Source of the DNA: Plantibacter sp. Leaf314
GTDB lineage: Bacteria; Actinomycetota; Actinomycetes; Actinomycetales; Microbacteriaceae
Direction of reading: 5' to 3'
NCBI RefSeq assembly: GCF_001423185.1
Contig: NZ_LMOB01000002.1
Coordinates: forward strand, 191,573-255,572
Length of the DNA stretch: 64,000 nt
This document shows, in pieces, positions 34,060 through 43,887 of the stretch. The position numbers and the translations under genes were made by a program. The notes below the pieces were generated by a model. It ran no database searches. It saw only the letters and a list, made by a program, of their open reading frames with translations, and had not been told where the DNA came from. Positions within the stretch are counted from its first letter, which is position 1; every line of letters starts with the position of its first letter.

Positions 34060-34967
34060 CCGCCCGTCAGGCCGAGCGGTCGCGTCGCGCGGGAGCGGCC
34101 GGACTCCGCGCCCTCCTGGGCAGCCCCTCCGGGGTGTTCGGGCTCGCGGTCGTCGCCCTGCTCCTCGTGAGCGCCGGCGTCTCCCTCCTCTGGACACCGC
34201 ACGACCCACAGCTCACCGACCCGTTCTCGAAATGGCTGTCCCCCTCACCCACCCATCTCCTCGGGACGGACGAGGTCGGGCGGGACATCTTCAGCCTCCT
34301 CCTCGTCGGAGCCCGCGTCACCGTGGCCGTGGCGATCGGTTCCGCCGTGGTGTCGACCGTCATCGGGGTCGCACTCGCCGCCCTCGGCTCGTTGACGCGG
34401 CGGTGGGTGCGGGAGACGGTGGCCGTCCTCATCGACATCCTCATCGCGTTCCCGACGCTGCTCATCGCCATGATGATCGCCTCCGTGTTCGGCGGCTCGC
34501 TGTGGGTCGTCGTCTGGGCCGTGGGGATCAGCTTCGGGGTGAACATCGCCCGCGTGACCCGCCCCGAGATCCGCCGCGTCTCGAACAGCGAGTACGTGCT
34601 CGCGGGGAAGGCCGCAGGACTCGGCCCGTTCCGGAACCTCACCCGCCACCTCCTCCCGAACGTCGCGCCGGTGTTCATCGTGCAGTTGTCCTGGTCGATG
34701 GCGGTCGCGGTCCTCGCCGAAGCGGGCCTCTCCTACCTCGGGTACGGTGCACCATCCAGCGTCCCGTCCTGGGGGCGCATGCTCAGCGAGCTGCAGACCT
34801 ACCTCGCGGTGCACCCCCTGTCCGTGCTGTGGCCGGGGCTCGCCATCACGATCACCGTCCTCGGCCTCAACCTCCTGGGCGACGCCCTGCGCGACGCGAC
34901 CGATCCGACCCTCGGCCGGCGCGGGCCGGCTTCGACGCCCACCTCACCGCAGGGGGTGACCGCATGA
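34056..34967 (+). CDS. ABC transporter permease, DppC type
   Basis: 303 residues with an N-terminal helix, LGTDEVGRDIFS (the DppC hallmark LGTDxxGRD), five more membrane helices and the EAA loop AGKAAGLGPFRNLTRHLLPN. The start overlaps the previous stop (ATGA). It forms the channel with the DppB-type subunit. Confidence 0.92.
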   Translation: MTARQAERSRRAGAAGLRALLGSPSGVFGLAVVALLLVSAGVSLLWTPHDPQLTDPFSKWLSPSPTHLLGTDEVGRDIFSLLLVGARVTVAVAIGSAVVSTVIGVALAALGSLTRRWVRETVAVLIDILIAFPTLLIAMMIASVFGGSLWVVVWAVGISFGVNIARVTRPEIRRVSNSEYVLAGKAAGLGPFRNLTRHLLPNVAPVFIVQLSWSMAVAVLAEAGLSYLGYGAPSSVPSWGRMLSELQTYLAVHPLSVLWPGLAITITVLGLNLLGDALRDATDPTLGRRGPASTPTSPQGVTA

Positions 34968-35752
34968 GTCTCGACGTCGAGGACCTTGTCATCACGCTCG
35001 GTGGTCGCCGCGTCGTCGACGGGGTCGGGTTCAGCGTGCCGGACGGTGCCCGCTTCGGCATCATCGGCGAGTCCGGGTCGGGGAAGTCGTTGACCGCGCT
35101 CGCGATCCTCGGTCTGCTCCCCGACGGCGCGACGGTGAGCGGCAGCATCCGGTGGCAGGGCGAGGAACTCGTCGGCCGCGACGACCGCGAGCTCGCGAGG
35201 ATCCGCGGCCGGGAGATCGGCATCGTGTTCCAGGAGCCGCGGACGGCGCTCAATCCGATCCGGACGATCGGACGGCAGATCGGTGAGCCACTCCGCATCC
35301 ACGAGGGCGTGTCGAAACGGGAGGCGCTCGCCCGAGCCGTCGACCTCGCCGCACGGGTGCGGCTGCCCGAGCCCGAGCGCATCGTCCGCCGTTACCCGCA
35401 TCAGCTCTCCGGCGGGCAACGGCAGCGGGTCGCAGCGGCCATCGCCCTCGCCTGCGGTCCGTCGCTGCTCATCGCGGACGAACCGACCACGGCGCTCGAC
35501 GTCACGATCCAGTCGGAGATCCTCGGCCTCTTCGAGCGCCTCGTGAGCGAGACGGGTGCGTCACTCGTCTTCATCACGCATGACCTCGCCGTCCTGTCCC
35601 GGATCGCGAGTGAGGCCGTGGTGCTCGCGCAGGGCAAGGTCGTCGAGGCAGGACCCGTCGCGCGCCTGCTGTCTGCTCCGGAGTCGCCCGTGACGCAGCG
35701 ACTCCTGGCGGCCGCGAAGACGATGAGCTGGAAGGGCGAGGACGATGACTGA
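34964..35752 (+). CDS. Oligopeptide-type ABC transporter ATPase (DppD-like)
   Basis: 262 residues. Walker A GESGSGKS, Q-loop in FQEPRTALNP, signature LSGGQRQRVAAA, Walker B LLIADEPTTALD, H-loop THDLA. It lacks most of the C-terminal extension usual for DppD. ATG 34964 overlaps the permease stop by 4 bp. Confidence 0.92.
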   Translation: MSLDVEDLVITLGGRRVVDGVGFSVPDGARFGIIGESGSGKSLTALAILGLLPDGATVSGSIRWQGEELVGRDDRELARIRGREIGIVFQEPRTALNPIRTIGRQIGEPLRIHEGVSKREALARAVDLAARVRLPEPERIVRRYPHQLSGGQRQRVAAAIALACGPSLLIADEPTTALDVTIQSEILGLFERLVSETGASLVFITHDLAVLSRIASEAVVLAQGKVVEAGPVARLLSAPESPVTQRLLAAAKTMSWKGEDDD

Positions 35753-36530
35753 GCCGCTACTGCGCGCCCAGGGTGTCGGCCGGGTGTACACGAACCCGCG
35801 GGAATCCCTCTTCCAGCGCCCGAGCCGCACGGTCGCGCTCCACCCGAGCGACCTCGTCGTCGCCCCCGGGGAGGCGGTCGGGATCATCGGGGAGTCCGGG
35901 TCGGGGAAGTCGACGCTCGTGCGACTCCTCCTCGCGCTCGACACCCCGAGCTCCGGCTCGGTCGAGTTCGACGGCCGCCCGGTGAGCGCCACGGCGAGCG
36001 CCCGCAGCCTGCACTGGTTCCGTCGGCAGACCGGTGTGGTGTTCCAGGACCCCTACGCCTCCCTCGATCCGCGGATGCGGGTGGGACGGATCGTCGCCGA
36101 ACCCCTCGAGGCGCTCGGGATCGAGGGCGACCACCGTTCCCGGGTCGGCGAGGTGCTGCGCCTGGTCGGGCTCGACGCGGACGCCGCGGACCGCTTCCCG
36201 CACGAGTTCTCGGGTGGGCAACGGCAACGCATCGCCCTCTCCCGCGCCATCGTGCACCGCCCGCGGCTGCTCGTCGGCGACGAACCGCTGAGTGCGCTCG
36301 ACGTCACCGTCCGCGCGCAGATCCTCGATCTGCTCGGCGGGCTCCGCCAGGAGCTCGGCCTGGCGATCGTGCTCGTCTCGCACGACATCGGCGTGGTGCA
36401 GCATCTCTGCGACCGGGTGGTCGTCATGCGCGACGGGGCGATCGTCGAGGAGGGTCCCGTGTCGCGAGTCCTCAGTCGACCCTCGCACCCCTACACGACA
36501 CAGCTGCTCGCCTCGGTCCCCCGTCTCTGA
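35745..36530 (+). CDS. Oligopeptide-type ABC transporter ATPase (DppF-like)
   Basis: 261 residues. Walker A GESGSGKST, FQDPYASLDPRMRVG (typical of DppF), FSGGQRQRIALSRA, LLVGDEPLSALDVTV, SHDIGVV. Overlaps the preceding ATPase gene by 8 bp and ends the operon, just before a repeat element. It hydrolyses ATP as a heterodimer with its neighbour. Confidence 0.92.
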   Translation: MTEPLLRAQGVGRVYTNPRESLFQRPSRTVALHPSDLVVAPGEAVGIIGESGSGKSTLVRLLLALDTPSSGSVEFDGRPVSATASARSLHWFRRQTGVVFQDPYASLDPRMRVGRIVAEPLEALGIEGDHRSRVGEVLRLVGLDADAADRFPHEFSGGQRQRIALSRAIVHRPRLLVGDEPLSALDVTVRAQILDLLGGLRQELGLAIVLVSHDIGVVQHLCDRVVVMRDGAIVEEGPVSRVLSRPSHPYTTQLLASVPRL

Positions 36531-36532
36531 CG

Positions 36533-36600
36533 CCGTCCCGGCCCTGGACCCCGTCCCGGTCCCCGAGCCGCCGTCCCGGTCCCTGAGCCTGTCGAAGGGC
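36533..36600. repeat. Convergent-gap repeat element (copy 2)
   Basis: Three imperfect 18-20-bp units (CCGTCCCGG(T/C)CCC...GAGCC) at 36533-36550, 36551-36570 and 36571-36590, closed by the cap GAGCCTGTCGAAGGG. It fills the gap between the ends of the transporter operon and the MpaB gene. Confidence 0.7.
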
Positions 36601-36601
36601 G

Positions 36602-37573
36602 TCAGGCGGACGGGTCGGCCAGTCGACGGTGGCGGCGCAGGGCCGCGCGCTGGCTGGGTGATTCACCGTGGAGCACGAGGCCGACGACCCAGAGGACGAC
36701 TCTCGTCGCGGTCACGACCGGCAGCGGGATCGGGCCGAGGTGCGCCTTCCGGAGCCCGAGGATCCGGCGGTACTCGGGCGGGAGCGTCGCCACCGCTCCG
36801 GCGAAGAGGATCGAGTACGCGGGGAGCAGCGAGCGGTCGAGCGGCGGCCGACGGAGGAACGCCAGGGTCTCATCCACCCGCGGTCCGCCGGTGAGTTCAC
36901 CCCGGTCGAGATATCCGCGCAACTGTCTGGCCAGCTCGGCCTCGGAGCGCGGCGGGTCGACGACCCCCATCAGCTCGCCCGCGAGTGCCCAGTCGGCCAC
37001 GTAGGCGTCCGCGCCACCCGGGATCGGGCCGCCCCAGGTCTGCCGCACGCTCAGGAACGCGTCGGTGAACGCCAGGTGCACCCACCGCAGGAGTTCCGGG
37101 TCGTTGGCCGCGTACGGGCGCGTCGCCCCGTGGGCGTCCAGGTACTCGCCGACGACGCGTTCGTGGAGCTTCAGGACGTAGTCGCTCGTCCGCCTGGCCG
37201 TGCCGCGGTCGCCGTAGGTGACGGTGAAGATCCAACGGATGGTCCCGTCGAGCCGCCCGAGCGGATCCTCCCGGTAGCGGGACCAGTCGTGCACGCCGGC
37301 CAGGGCTCCCGGATGGGCCGCCTGCAGGAGCAGGGCCCGGAGGCCGGCGACCATGGTCTCGACGCCACCGTGGACGACCCAGGCGGCGGAGCCCGGCGTG
37401 AAGTGCCCGGTGTCGGTGCCGTCCTCGAGGTCGAGCGTCCACTGCGGTGGGCGATCCTGCTCCACCGCGAAGACCGCGAGGATCCGCGAGCGGAGCCCGG
37501 CGAGCAGTCGGGTGCGTATCCGCGAGACCGGTCGTCGCCCCGTGCCGGTATCCACCACCCGATCGTCCTCCAC
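36602..37573 (-). CDS. Oxygenase MpaB family (DUF2236) protein
   Basis: 323 residues. The family hallmarks are present: AAWVVHGGVETMVAGLRALLLQ early, then HPGALAGVHDWSRYREDPLGR, and TIRWIFTVTYGD with conserved Arg/His that bind heme in latex-clearing and mycophenolate-type oxygenases. The physiological substrate is unknown. GTG 37573 is the probable start. Its neighbours suggest no pathway. Confidence 0.82.
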   Translation of the reverse strand: MEDDRVVDTGTGRRPVSRIRTRLLAGLRSRILAVFAVEQDRPPQWTLDLEDGTDTGHFTPGSAAWVVHGGVETMVAGLRALLLQAAHPGALAGVHDWSRYREDPLGRLDGTIRWIFTVTYGDRGTARRTSDYVLKLHERVVGEYLDAHGATRPYAANDPELLRWVHLAFTDAFLSVRQTWGGPIPGGADAYVADWALAGELMGVVDPPRSEAELARQLRGYLDRGELTGGPRVDETLAFLRRPPLDRSLLPAYSILFAGAVATLPPEYRRILGLRKAHLGPIPLPVVTATRVVLWVVGLVLHGESPSQRAALRRHRRLADPSA

Positions 37574-37631
37574 TCGCTGTCACCACGAGCCTATGTCGGG
37601 ATGCCGCCGCCCCCACCCGTAGGAGGCTCGA

Positions 37632-38432
37632 TCACCGGACGGGCTTGCGCGCTTCGATCAGGGTCCGTGAGGAGTGTGCGACGAACGGACCGTCCTGCAG
37701 GGACCGGTGCAGTTCCTGCAGCCGGTCGAGGTACCGAGCGGAGGCGAACCCCGGCACCATCCAGATCACCTTGCGCAGGAACCAGACGATCGCCCCGATG
37801 TCGTGGAACTCGATGCGCAGGCGTTCCGTCCGCAGCTCGACGATCTCGAGACCCGCCGCTCGGGCTCCTGCGGCCTCGTCGTCAGGGTGCCGACCGCGAC
37901 GCACGGCCTCGGGCTGCGGGCCGAGGAAGGCCTCGACGAGCTCGAACACGCTCGCCGGTCCGACGTGCTGAGCGAGGTAGCTTCCACCCGGCGCGATCAC
38001 CCGCGCCACGTCGGTCCAGTCCACGGCGACGGGGTGCCGGCTCGACACGAGCGCGAACGAGTCGTCGGCGAACGGCAGTGGAGCGCCCTCCTCCGTGCGC
38101 ACGACGACGACGCCGCGCGGGTGCAGGCGGGCGGCGGCGCGGGCGAGGTTCGGTGGCCAGGACTCGGTGGCGGCGGCGAGCGGCGGCAGCACCGGCGCCG
38201 TGTCGAGCACCTCTCCCCCGCCGGTCTCGAGGTCGAGCGAGGACGGGACACCCGCCAAGCGGCGGCCGAGCAGCTCGGCGAACCGCCACGACGGACGCTC
38301 CTCCGTGGCTCGACCGTCGAGCCAGGCGAAGTCCCACCCGTCGACCGAGGCGGCATCAGCCTCGGCGACGAGCTCGTCGAACGAACGCGACATGGTCTGC
38401 TCCACACTCCGCGTGGTGGTCGAGGCACTCAC
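37632..38432 (-). CDS. Class I SAM-dependent methyltransferase
   Basis: 266 residues. The SAM-binding fold is recognisable: SLDLETGGGEVLDTAP (motif I, DxxTGGG), PFADDSFALVSSRHPVAVDW (motif IV), then VIAPGGSYLAQHVGP. It resembles RlmA/UbiE-like enzymes acting on small molecules; the substrate is unknown. GTG 38432 overlaps the stop of the ATPase gene (GTGA), so it is the last gene of the transporter operon; an internal ATG at 38393 is the alternative. Confidence 0.8.
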   Translation of the reverse strand: MSASTTTRSVEQTMSRSFDELVAEADAASVDGWDFAWLDGRATEERPSWRFAELLGRRLAGVPSSLDLETGGGEVLDTAPVLPPLAAATESWPPNLARAAARLHPRGVVVVRTEEGAPLPFADDSFALVSSRHPVAVDWTDVARVIAPGGSYLAQHVGPASVFELVEAFLGPQPEAVRRGRHPDDEAAGARAAGLEIVELRTERLRIEFHDIGAIVWFLRKVIWMVPGFASARYLDRLQELHRSLQDGPFVAHSSRTLIEARKPVR

Positions 38433-40147
38433 CCGACGGCTTCGAACCGGCTCGGATCGAGCCGCTCGACGTCGAACCGCGGGACCGCGTCGAGCAGCTC
38501 CCGAGTGTACGCGTGCTGCGGTCGATCGAGCACGGCGGAGGCCGGCCCCGACTCGACGACGCGTCCCTCCGAGAGCACCGTCACCTCGTCGGCGATCTGC
38601 CGGATGAGGCCGAGATCGTGCGAGATGAACAGGTAGCTGAGCGCGTGCTCGTCGCGGAGGTCGAGGAGCAGGTCGACGATCTGTGCCTGCACCGAGACGT
38701 CGAGGGCGGAGGTCGGTTCGTCCAGGACGAGCACCGAGGGCGCGAGGATGAGCGTTCGCGCGAGCGCGACCCGCTGGCGCTGACCGCCCGAGACCTCCCG
38801 GGCACGACGGCCCAGGACGCTCGCCGGCAGGCCGACCTGATCGAGGATCGACGCGACGCGACGCCGTCGTTCCACCGCACTCCGCACCCCGTGGATGCGC
38901 AGCGGCTCCTCGATGATCTGCCCCACGGTGTACCGCGGGTCGACCGCGGAGAGCGGGTTCTGGGCGACCAACTGGAGGTCCCGGGCGAAGGGGTTCGCGA
39001 CGGCGTGCTCCCTCGGCAGCTCCCGGCCGGCCACCCGCACCGAGCCGTCGTCGAAGGACGTGAGCCCGGCGACGATGCGGGCGAGGGTCGACTTGCCCGA
39101 CCCCGACTCACCGACGAGGGCATGGATCGATCGCGGTCGGAGGACGAGCGAGGCACCGTCGAGCGCGGGCGGCGTCCGCGGATCGCGTCCGAACCGCTTC
39201 GACACGTGCGACACCTCGACCACCGCGGCTGTCGTGCCCGTGTCGCCGCGCTGCTCCGCCTGCACCTGGTCGGCCGCAGCGCGGATGCGTTCCCGGTAGC
39301 GCAGCGGCGAGGACGCAGGCGAGTCCGAGAGCAGCCGGATCGTGTACGGGTCCCGCGGCGTGAGCAACACCTCTTCGGCAGGGCCCGACTCCCGGACGTT
39401 CCCGTCCTGCAGGACGACGATCGCATCGCTGCGCTCCTGGGCGAGGGCCAGGTCGTGGGTGATGAAGAGGATGCCGAGCCCGAGCTCCTCGCGGAGGCCG
39501 TCGAGGAGGTCGAGGATGCGCCGCTGGACGGTCACGTCGAGCGCGGACGTCGGTTCGTCGGCGATGAGCAGCCTCGGCCTCGCGGCGATGGCGATCGCGA
39601 TGAGCACCCGCTGCAGCTGCCCGCCGGAGAGCTCGTGCGGGTACGAGCGCACCCGGCTCGCGGCTTGGCGGATGCCCACGTGCTCCAGGAGCTCGATCAC
39701 GCGCGCCGGGACCTCCGAGCGCGGGGTGTCGCCCGTCACCTGGACCGCCTGGGCGATCTGCACGCCGATGCGCTGCAGCGGATCGAGCGACGACAGCGGG
39801 TCCTGCGGGATGAACCCGAGCGTCGAGCCCCGCAACGGCCGCCACTGCTTCCGCGAGAAGTCGGCGACCTCGTGCCCGGCGACCGCGATCCGACCGGCGG
39901 TGACCGAGCCGTTGCCTGGGAGGAGCCCCGCGACCGCCCGGGCGATCGTGCTCTTCCCCGATCCGGACTGCCCCACGAGCGACACCGTCTCACCGCGCCC
40001 GACCTGGAAGGACACCTCGCGGACGGTGTCGGCCGGAGCCCTCGAGCCACGGGTCCGGTACCCGACGGCGAGCCCGTCGACGAGCAACGGGACCGAGGCC
40101 GCGCCGACGAGGTGGAAGGTGCTGAGCTGCTGGGCTGCCTGGTTCAT
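38429..40147 (-). CDS. Fused double ATPase of an oligopeptide-type ABC transporter (DppD-DppF)
   Basis: 572 residues with two complete ABC domains in one chain. First half (about 20-270): GQSGSGKST, FIPQDPLSSLDPLQRIG, LSGGQLQRVLIA, LLIADEPTSALDVTV. Second half (about 310-560): GESGSGKST, LVAQNPLSAVDPRYTVG, VSGGQRQRVALAR, LVLDEPTSALDVSV. The fusion replaces the separate DppD and DppF of the first transporter operon. Its ATG overlaps the permease stop (ATGA). Confidence 0.93.
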   Translation of the reverse strand: MNQAAQQLSTFHLVGAASVPLLVDGLAVGYRTRGSRAPADTVREVSFQVGRGETVSLVGQSGSGKSTIARAVAGLLPGNGSVTAGRIAVAGHEVADFSRKQWRPLRGSTLGFIPQDPLSSLDPLQRIGVQIAQAVQVTGDTPRSEVPARVIELLEHVGIRQAASRVRSYPHELSGGQLQRVLIAIAIAARPRLLIADEPTSALDVTVQRRILDLLDGLREELGLGILFITHDLALAQERSDAIVVLQDGNVRESGPAEEVLLTPRDPYTIRLLSDSPASSPLRYRERIRAAADQVQAEQRGDTGTTAAVVEVSHVSKRFGRDPRTPPALDGASLVLRPRSIHALVGESGSGKSTLARIVAGLTSFDDGSVRVAGRELPREHAVANPFARDLQLVAQNPLSAVDPRYTVGQIIEEPLRIHGVRSAVERRRRVASILDQVGLPASVLGRRAREVSGGQRQRVALARTLILAPSVLVLDEPTSALDVSVQAQIVDLLLDLRDEHALSYLFISHDLGLIRQIADEVTVLSEGRVVESGPASAVLDRPQHAYTRELLDAVPRFDVERLDPSRFEAVG

Positions 40148-41016
40148 GCGGTGGTCCTCTCGCGGGTGAGCTGGCTGAGACGGCTGATGGCGAGCACGGT
40201 GACGGCGATCACGAGGCCCGGGACGACGACGAGCCACGGCGACGACACGACGTACTGTCGACCCTCGGAGACGAGCAGTCCCCACTCCGGGTCGGGCGGC
40301 GGCGCCCCGTACCCGAGGAAGCTGAGCGAGGAGATCCAGATGATCGCGAGGCCGAACTGGAGGGCCGTGAGCGAGAGGACGGCCGAGTAGGAGTTGGGGA
40401 AGACGTGCTTCACGAGGACGTAGGCCCGCGACCCGCCGAGGTGGTGACTCGCCTCGACGAACGGCAGGTCCTTCACCGTCAGCACCTCGGAGCGCATGAT
40501 GCGGGTGAAGGCCGCGATCGAGGAGATCCCCACGGCGACGGCGGCGTTGAGGGTGCCGAACCCGAGCGCGACGACGACCACCATCGCGAGGAGCAGCCCG
40601 GGGATCGAGAGCAGCACGTCGACGATGCGGCTGATGACGGCGTCCACGACACCGCCGAACGAGGCGGCGACGAGGCCGAGGACCGTGCCGGCGCCGAGAC
40701 CGATGAGGACGGCGACCGCCGAGCCGAGCAGGGTCCGTCCGGTGCCGTGGATCACCCGGGACAGCAGGTCGCGACCGAGCGAGTCGGTCCCGAACCAGTG
40801 CGCGAACGATGGAGCGGCGAGCGCGTTCGCGTCGTCGGGCTCGAGCGGGTCGTACGGCGCGAGGAGGCCGGGTGCGACGACGGATACGAGGACGAGACCG
40901 ACGACGACGATCGCCAGGACATCGGCGACGCCGAGGCGGGCGCGGAGTCGCCGGAACGCGTTCGGTTCGCGGTCGGCCGCGGTGACGTCGCGGTCCGGGT
41001 GGAGTCGGAGGCTCAT
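40144..41016 (-). CDS. ABC transporter permease, DppC type
   Basis: 290 residues, about six helices; FGTDSLGRDLLSRV is the DppC hallmark and EASHHLGGSRAYVLVKHVFPN the ATPase-docking loop. The start overlaps the upstream permease stop by 4 bp. Confidence 0.92.
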   Translation of the reverse strand: MSLRLHPDRDVTAADREPNAFRRLRARLGVADVLAIVVVGLVLVSVVAPGLLAPYDPLEPDDANALAAPSFAHWFGTDSLGRDLLSRVIHGTGRTLLGSAVAVLIGLGAGTVLGLVAASFGGVVDAVISRIVDVLLSIPGLLLAMVVVVALGFGTLNAAVAVGISSIAAFTRIMRSEVLTVKDLPFVEASHHLGGSRAYVLVKHVFPNSYSAVLSLTALQFGLAIIWISSLSFLGYGAPPPDPEWGLLVSEGRQYVVSSPWLVVVPGLVIAVTVLAISRLSQLTRERTTA

Positions 41017-42104
41017 GCGTCCACGCTCGCTTTCGTCGGGGTACCACCGGGGGCTGCCGTCCCCGAGGCCACCGCTGTGGTGACATCCGGCCTGGCGAGG
41101 CGGGAGCGTCGGGACCGCGCGTGCCCTGGCCGGACGATGCGCGGGTCGAGGATCGGGTAGACGAGGTCGGTCACGAGGTTGATCCCGACGTAGATGGAGG
41201 AGATGAGGATGACGACGGCCAGGATCACCGGGGTGTCCTGATCGCGCACGCTCTCGAAGGTGATGAAACCGAGCCCGGTCCGGGTGAAGACGGCTTCCAC
41301 GACGACGGCTCCGGCCAGCAGTTCACCGACGACGAGGGCGAGCATCGTGATCGACGGGATCGCCCCGTTCTTCAGCACGTGTCCGAGCGCGATCCGGACC
41401 TCGCTCGTCCCCTTCGCGCGGAGCACGGTGACGAAGGGTTCGTCGGCGGCGTTCCGGAGCCCCTGGATGAGCACCTGCGTCAACGGACCGTTGACGGCGA
41501 GCGCCAGGGTCAGCGCGGGCAGCAGGTAGGAGACGAAGCCTTGGTCGCGCACCGACGACACCCAGCCGAGCTGGAAGGAGAAGATCGCGAGGAGCACGAA
41601 GCCGATGAGGAAGCTCGGTGCGGAGATCGAGGCGATGGGCGCTGAGGCGGCGATGCTCCTGATCGTCCTGACGGGGGCGTAGACGGCGGTGAGCGCGGTC
41701 GCGAGCGACAGCAGGATCGTCAACACGAATGCGACGCCCGCGAGCACGATCGTGTCCGAGAAGCCCTGCGCGACGAGGTCTGACACGGCACGACCGCTCA
41801 CGAGCGAGTAGCCGAGGTCCCCGTGGAGGAGTCGACCGACCGTCAGCGTGAACTGTTCGATCGGCGACAGGTCGAAGTGGTAGTACGCCCGCAGCGCTTC
41901 GCCGGCGGCCGGGGGCAGTGGATTGAGCGGGCTCGTCAGCTTGTTCTCGATCGGGTCGCCGGGCAGGACGAACAGGGTGAAGAAGACGAGCGTGTAGACG
42001 AGGGCGATGACGAGCAGCGCTTGGGCGACGCGCCTGACCACGTACTCGCGGTACTGCCGGCGTCGCGTGTCCGCCGCGCTGGCGTTCGGATGCTGAGTGG
42101 ACAT
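41013..42104 (-). CDS. ABC transporter permease, DppB type
   Basis: 363 residues. First helix after a basic N-terminus (YREYVVRRVAQALLVI), FFTLFVLPGDPI, then a large external loop and five further helices; the docking loop is VLRAKGTSEVRIALGHVLKN. An extra C-terminal tail rich in Arg and Ala follows the last helix. It is 70 bp downstream of the binding protein. Confidence 0.92.
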   Translation of the reverse strand: MSTQHPNASAADTRRRQYREYVVRRVAQALLVIALVYTLVFFTLFVLPGDPIENKLTSPLNPLPPAAGEALRAYYHFDLSPIEQFTLTVGRLLHGDLGYSLVSGRAVSDLVAQGFSDTIVLAGVAFVLTILLSLATALTAVYAPVRTIRSIAASAPIASISAPSFLIGFVLLAIFSFQLGWVSSVRDQGFVSYLLPALTLALAVNGPLTQVLIQGLRNAADEPFVTVLRAKGTSEVRIALGHVLKNGAIPSITMLALVVGELLAGAVVVEAVFTRTGLGFITFESVRDQDTPVILAVVILISSIYVGINLVTDLVYPILDPRIVRPGHARSRRSRLARPDVTTAVASGTAAPGGTPTKASVDA

Positions 42105-42174
42105 GTGGGCCTCCTCTCGGAAGGGACGGGATCTGAACCGGGAGGGCCATCCGGTCGACGGCCCTCCCGAACGC

Positions 42175-43797
42175 TCAGTCCTCGATCGAGGTGTTGTAGA
42201 ACTCCGGCAGGGCGCCGTCGGTGAGGGAGAAGCCCCGCACCCGCTGCTGGGTGACGAACACCTGGCTGTCGTTCAGGATCGGGACGACGTAGGCCTGGTC
42301 GATCAGGTGGTCCTGGATCTGTCCGAGGATCGCCGCACGGGTGTCGTCGTCGGTCGCGGCGTTCTGCGCGTCGAGCAGCGACTGCAGGGTCGTGTCGGAG
42401 CCGGCGAGACCGAGGAGGTCGGAGCCGTCCTTGCCGTAGTACTCGCTGAGACCCTTCGACGGGTCGGGGTGCGGCCAACCGACACGGAGCGCCCCGACCT
42501 CCGGGTCCGCGAACGCGGTCGCCCAGTAGGTGGAGTAGTCGAGCTCGTTGAGCGACAGCTCGATCCCGACGTCCTTGAACTGGTTCTGGATCTGCTGGAA
42601 GAGGCTCTTCGCGGTGTTGTCGTACACGTCGATGTAGGTCTTCACCGTGAGCCGCTCGCCGCCCTTCGTGCGATAGCCGTCCGCGTCGCGCTCGGTCCAG
42701 CCGGCCCCGTCGAGGAGGCTGTTCGCCGCATCCGGGTCGTAGGCGAACTTCGCCGACTCGTCGACGTAGCCGAAGGTGCCTGGCGACAGGACCGAGGTCG
42801 CAGGCGTCCAGCTGTCGGTGTACTGCGTCTCGATGATCTGGTCACGGTCGATCGCGTGCAGGAGCGCTTTCCGGACGTCGACGTCGTCGAGGAACGGCGC
42901 CTGGCTGCGGAGGAACCACTGGTTGCTGAGCCCGACACCCGTCTTGGACACGATGTCGTAGCCGGCGTCGACGAGCCCCTGCTCCTCGCTCGGCTGGACG
43001 TAGCGGATGACGTCCGCCTCGCCGGACTTCAGGGTGCCGAGCCGGACGCTGTCCTCCTGCACGGGGATGACCGTGACCGAGGCGAGGTGTGCCTCGCCCT
43101 GGTTCGGCGAGGACGGCGGGGCCCAGGCGTAGCCGTCCCGACGGTCGAGCACGATCTCCTTGCCGTAGGTCTCGGACGCGACGACGAAGGGGCCGGAGCC
43201 GATGAGGTTCACGAACTTCGACTGCTCCTCCTTGCTCGCGTCGATCGTGGCGTCGGCGACGAGCCCGGATCCCCACCCGGTGAGCACGTTGAGGAAGGGC
43301 GCGTACGGTGCGGCGAGGACGACGGTGACGGTGCTGCTCGCGTCATCGGGCGTCGCGACGAGGCCGGACGGGAACTGCGCGTTCGGCGTCGTCCCCTTCG
43401 CCTCGTCGCCCGCCGACTGCCAGTTGAGGTTCTTCGCGACGCTCGTGGCGTCGACGTCGGTACCGTCGCTGTAGGTGACGCCGTCACGGATCACGAAGGT
43501 GTACGTGAGACCGTCGGGGCTGACGGTCCAGGAGTCCGCGATCCACGGTTCGAGCTCACCGGTCTCGGCGTTCCGGTAGAGCAGGCGGTCGGTCACGTTC
43601 TGCTGCAGCGCACGGGTCTGCCACGTGCCCGCCTCCTGCACCTGCGCCGAGGTGGGGATCTCCGCGTCGAGGTAGGTGAGGCTGCCACCGTCCGCGTCGG
43701 ACGAGGCCGATGCCGCCGAGCAGCCGGTCAGCGCGATGCTCACGGCGACGAGGGCTGCGGCGGCGAGTCGTGCTCGCCGTCTGGTGGTTGGGGTCAT
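42175..43797 (-). CDS. Oligopeptide-type ABC substrate-binding lipoprotein
   Basis: 540 residues, family 5 solute-binding protein with a lipoprotein signal (IALTGCSAAS, Cys26). The conserved PWIADSWTVSPDGLTYTFVIRDGV matches the family core. It is intact, unlike the paralogue at 31627. Being encoded directly after an LLM flavin monooxygenase suggests import of a small organic (possibly sulfur-containing) compound. Confidence 0.92.
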   Translation of the reverse strand: MTPTTRRRARLAAAALVAVSIALTGCSAASASSDADGGSLTYLDAEIPTSAQVQEAGTWQTRALQQNVTDRLLYRNAETGELEPWIADSWTVSPDGLTYTFVIRDGVTYSDGTDVDATSVAKNLNWQSAGDEAKGTTPNAQFPSGLVATPDDASSTVTVVLAAPYAPFLNVLTGWGSGLVADATIDASKEEQSKFVNLIGSGPFVVASETYGKEIVLDRRDGYAWAPPSSPNQGEAHLASVTVIPVQEDSVRLGTLKSGEADVIRYVQPSEEQGLVDAGYDIVSKTGVGLSNQWFLRSQAPFLDDVDVRKALLHAIDRDQIIETQYTDSWTPATSVLSPGTFGYVDESAKFAYDPDAANSLLDGAGWTERDADGYRTKGGERLTVKTYIDVYDNTAKSLFQQIQNQFKDVGIELSLNELDYSTYWATAFADPEVGALRVGWPHPDPSKGLSEYYGKDGSDLLGLAGSDTTLQSLLDAQNAATDDDTRAAILGQIQDHLIDQAYVVPILNDSQVFVTQQRVRGFSLTDGALPEFYNTSIED

Positions 43798-43887
43798 GAC
43801 GGGTGCTCCTGGAGGTCGGGGTGGTCCGGTGCTGTGCCGGTGTGGTTGCCCATCCTGGTCGGCACACCGGGCCACCCCGCCGCTCTG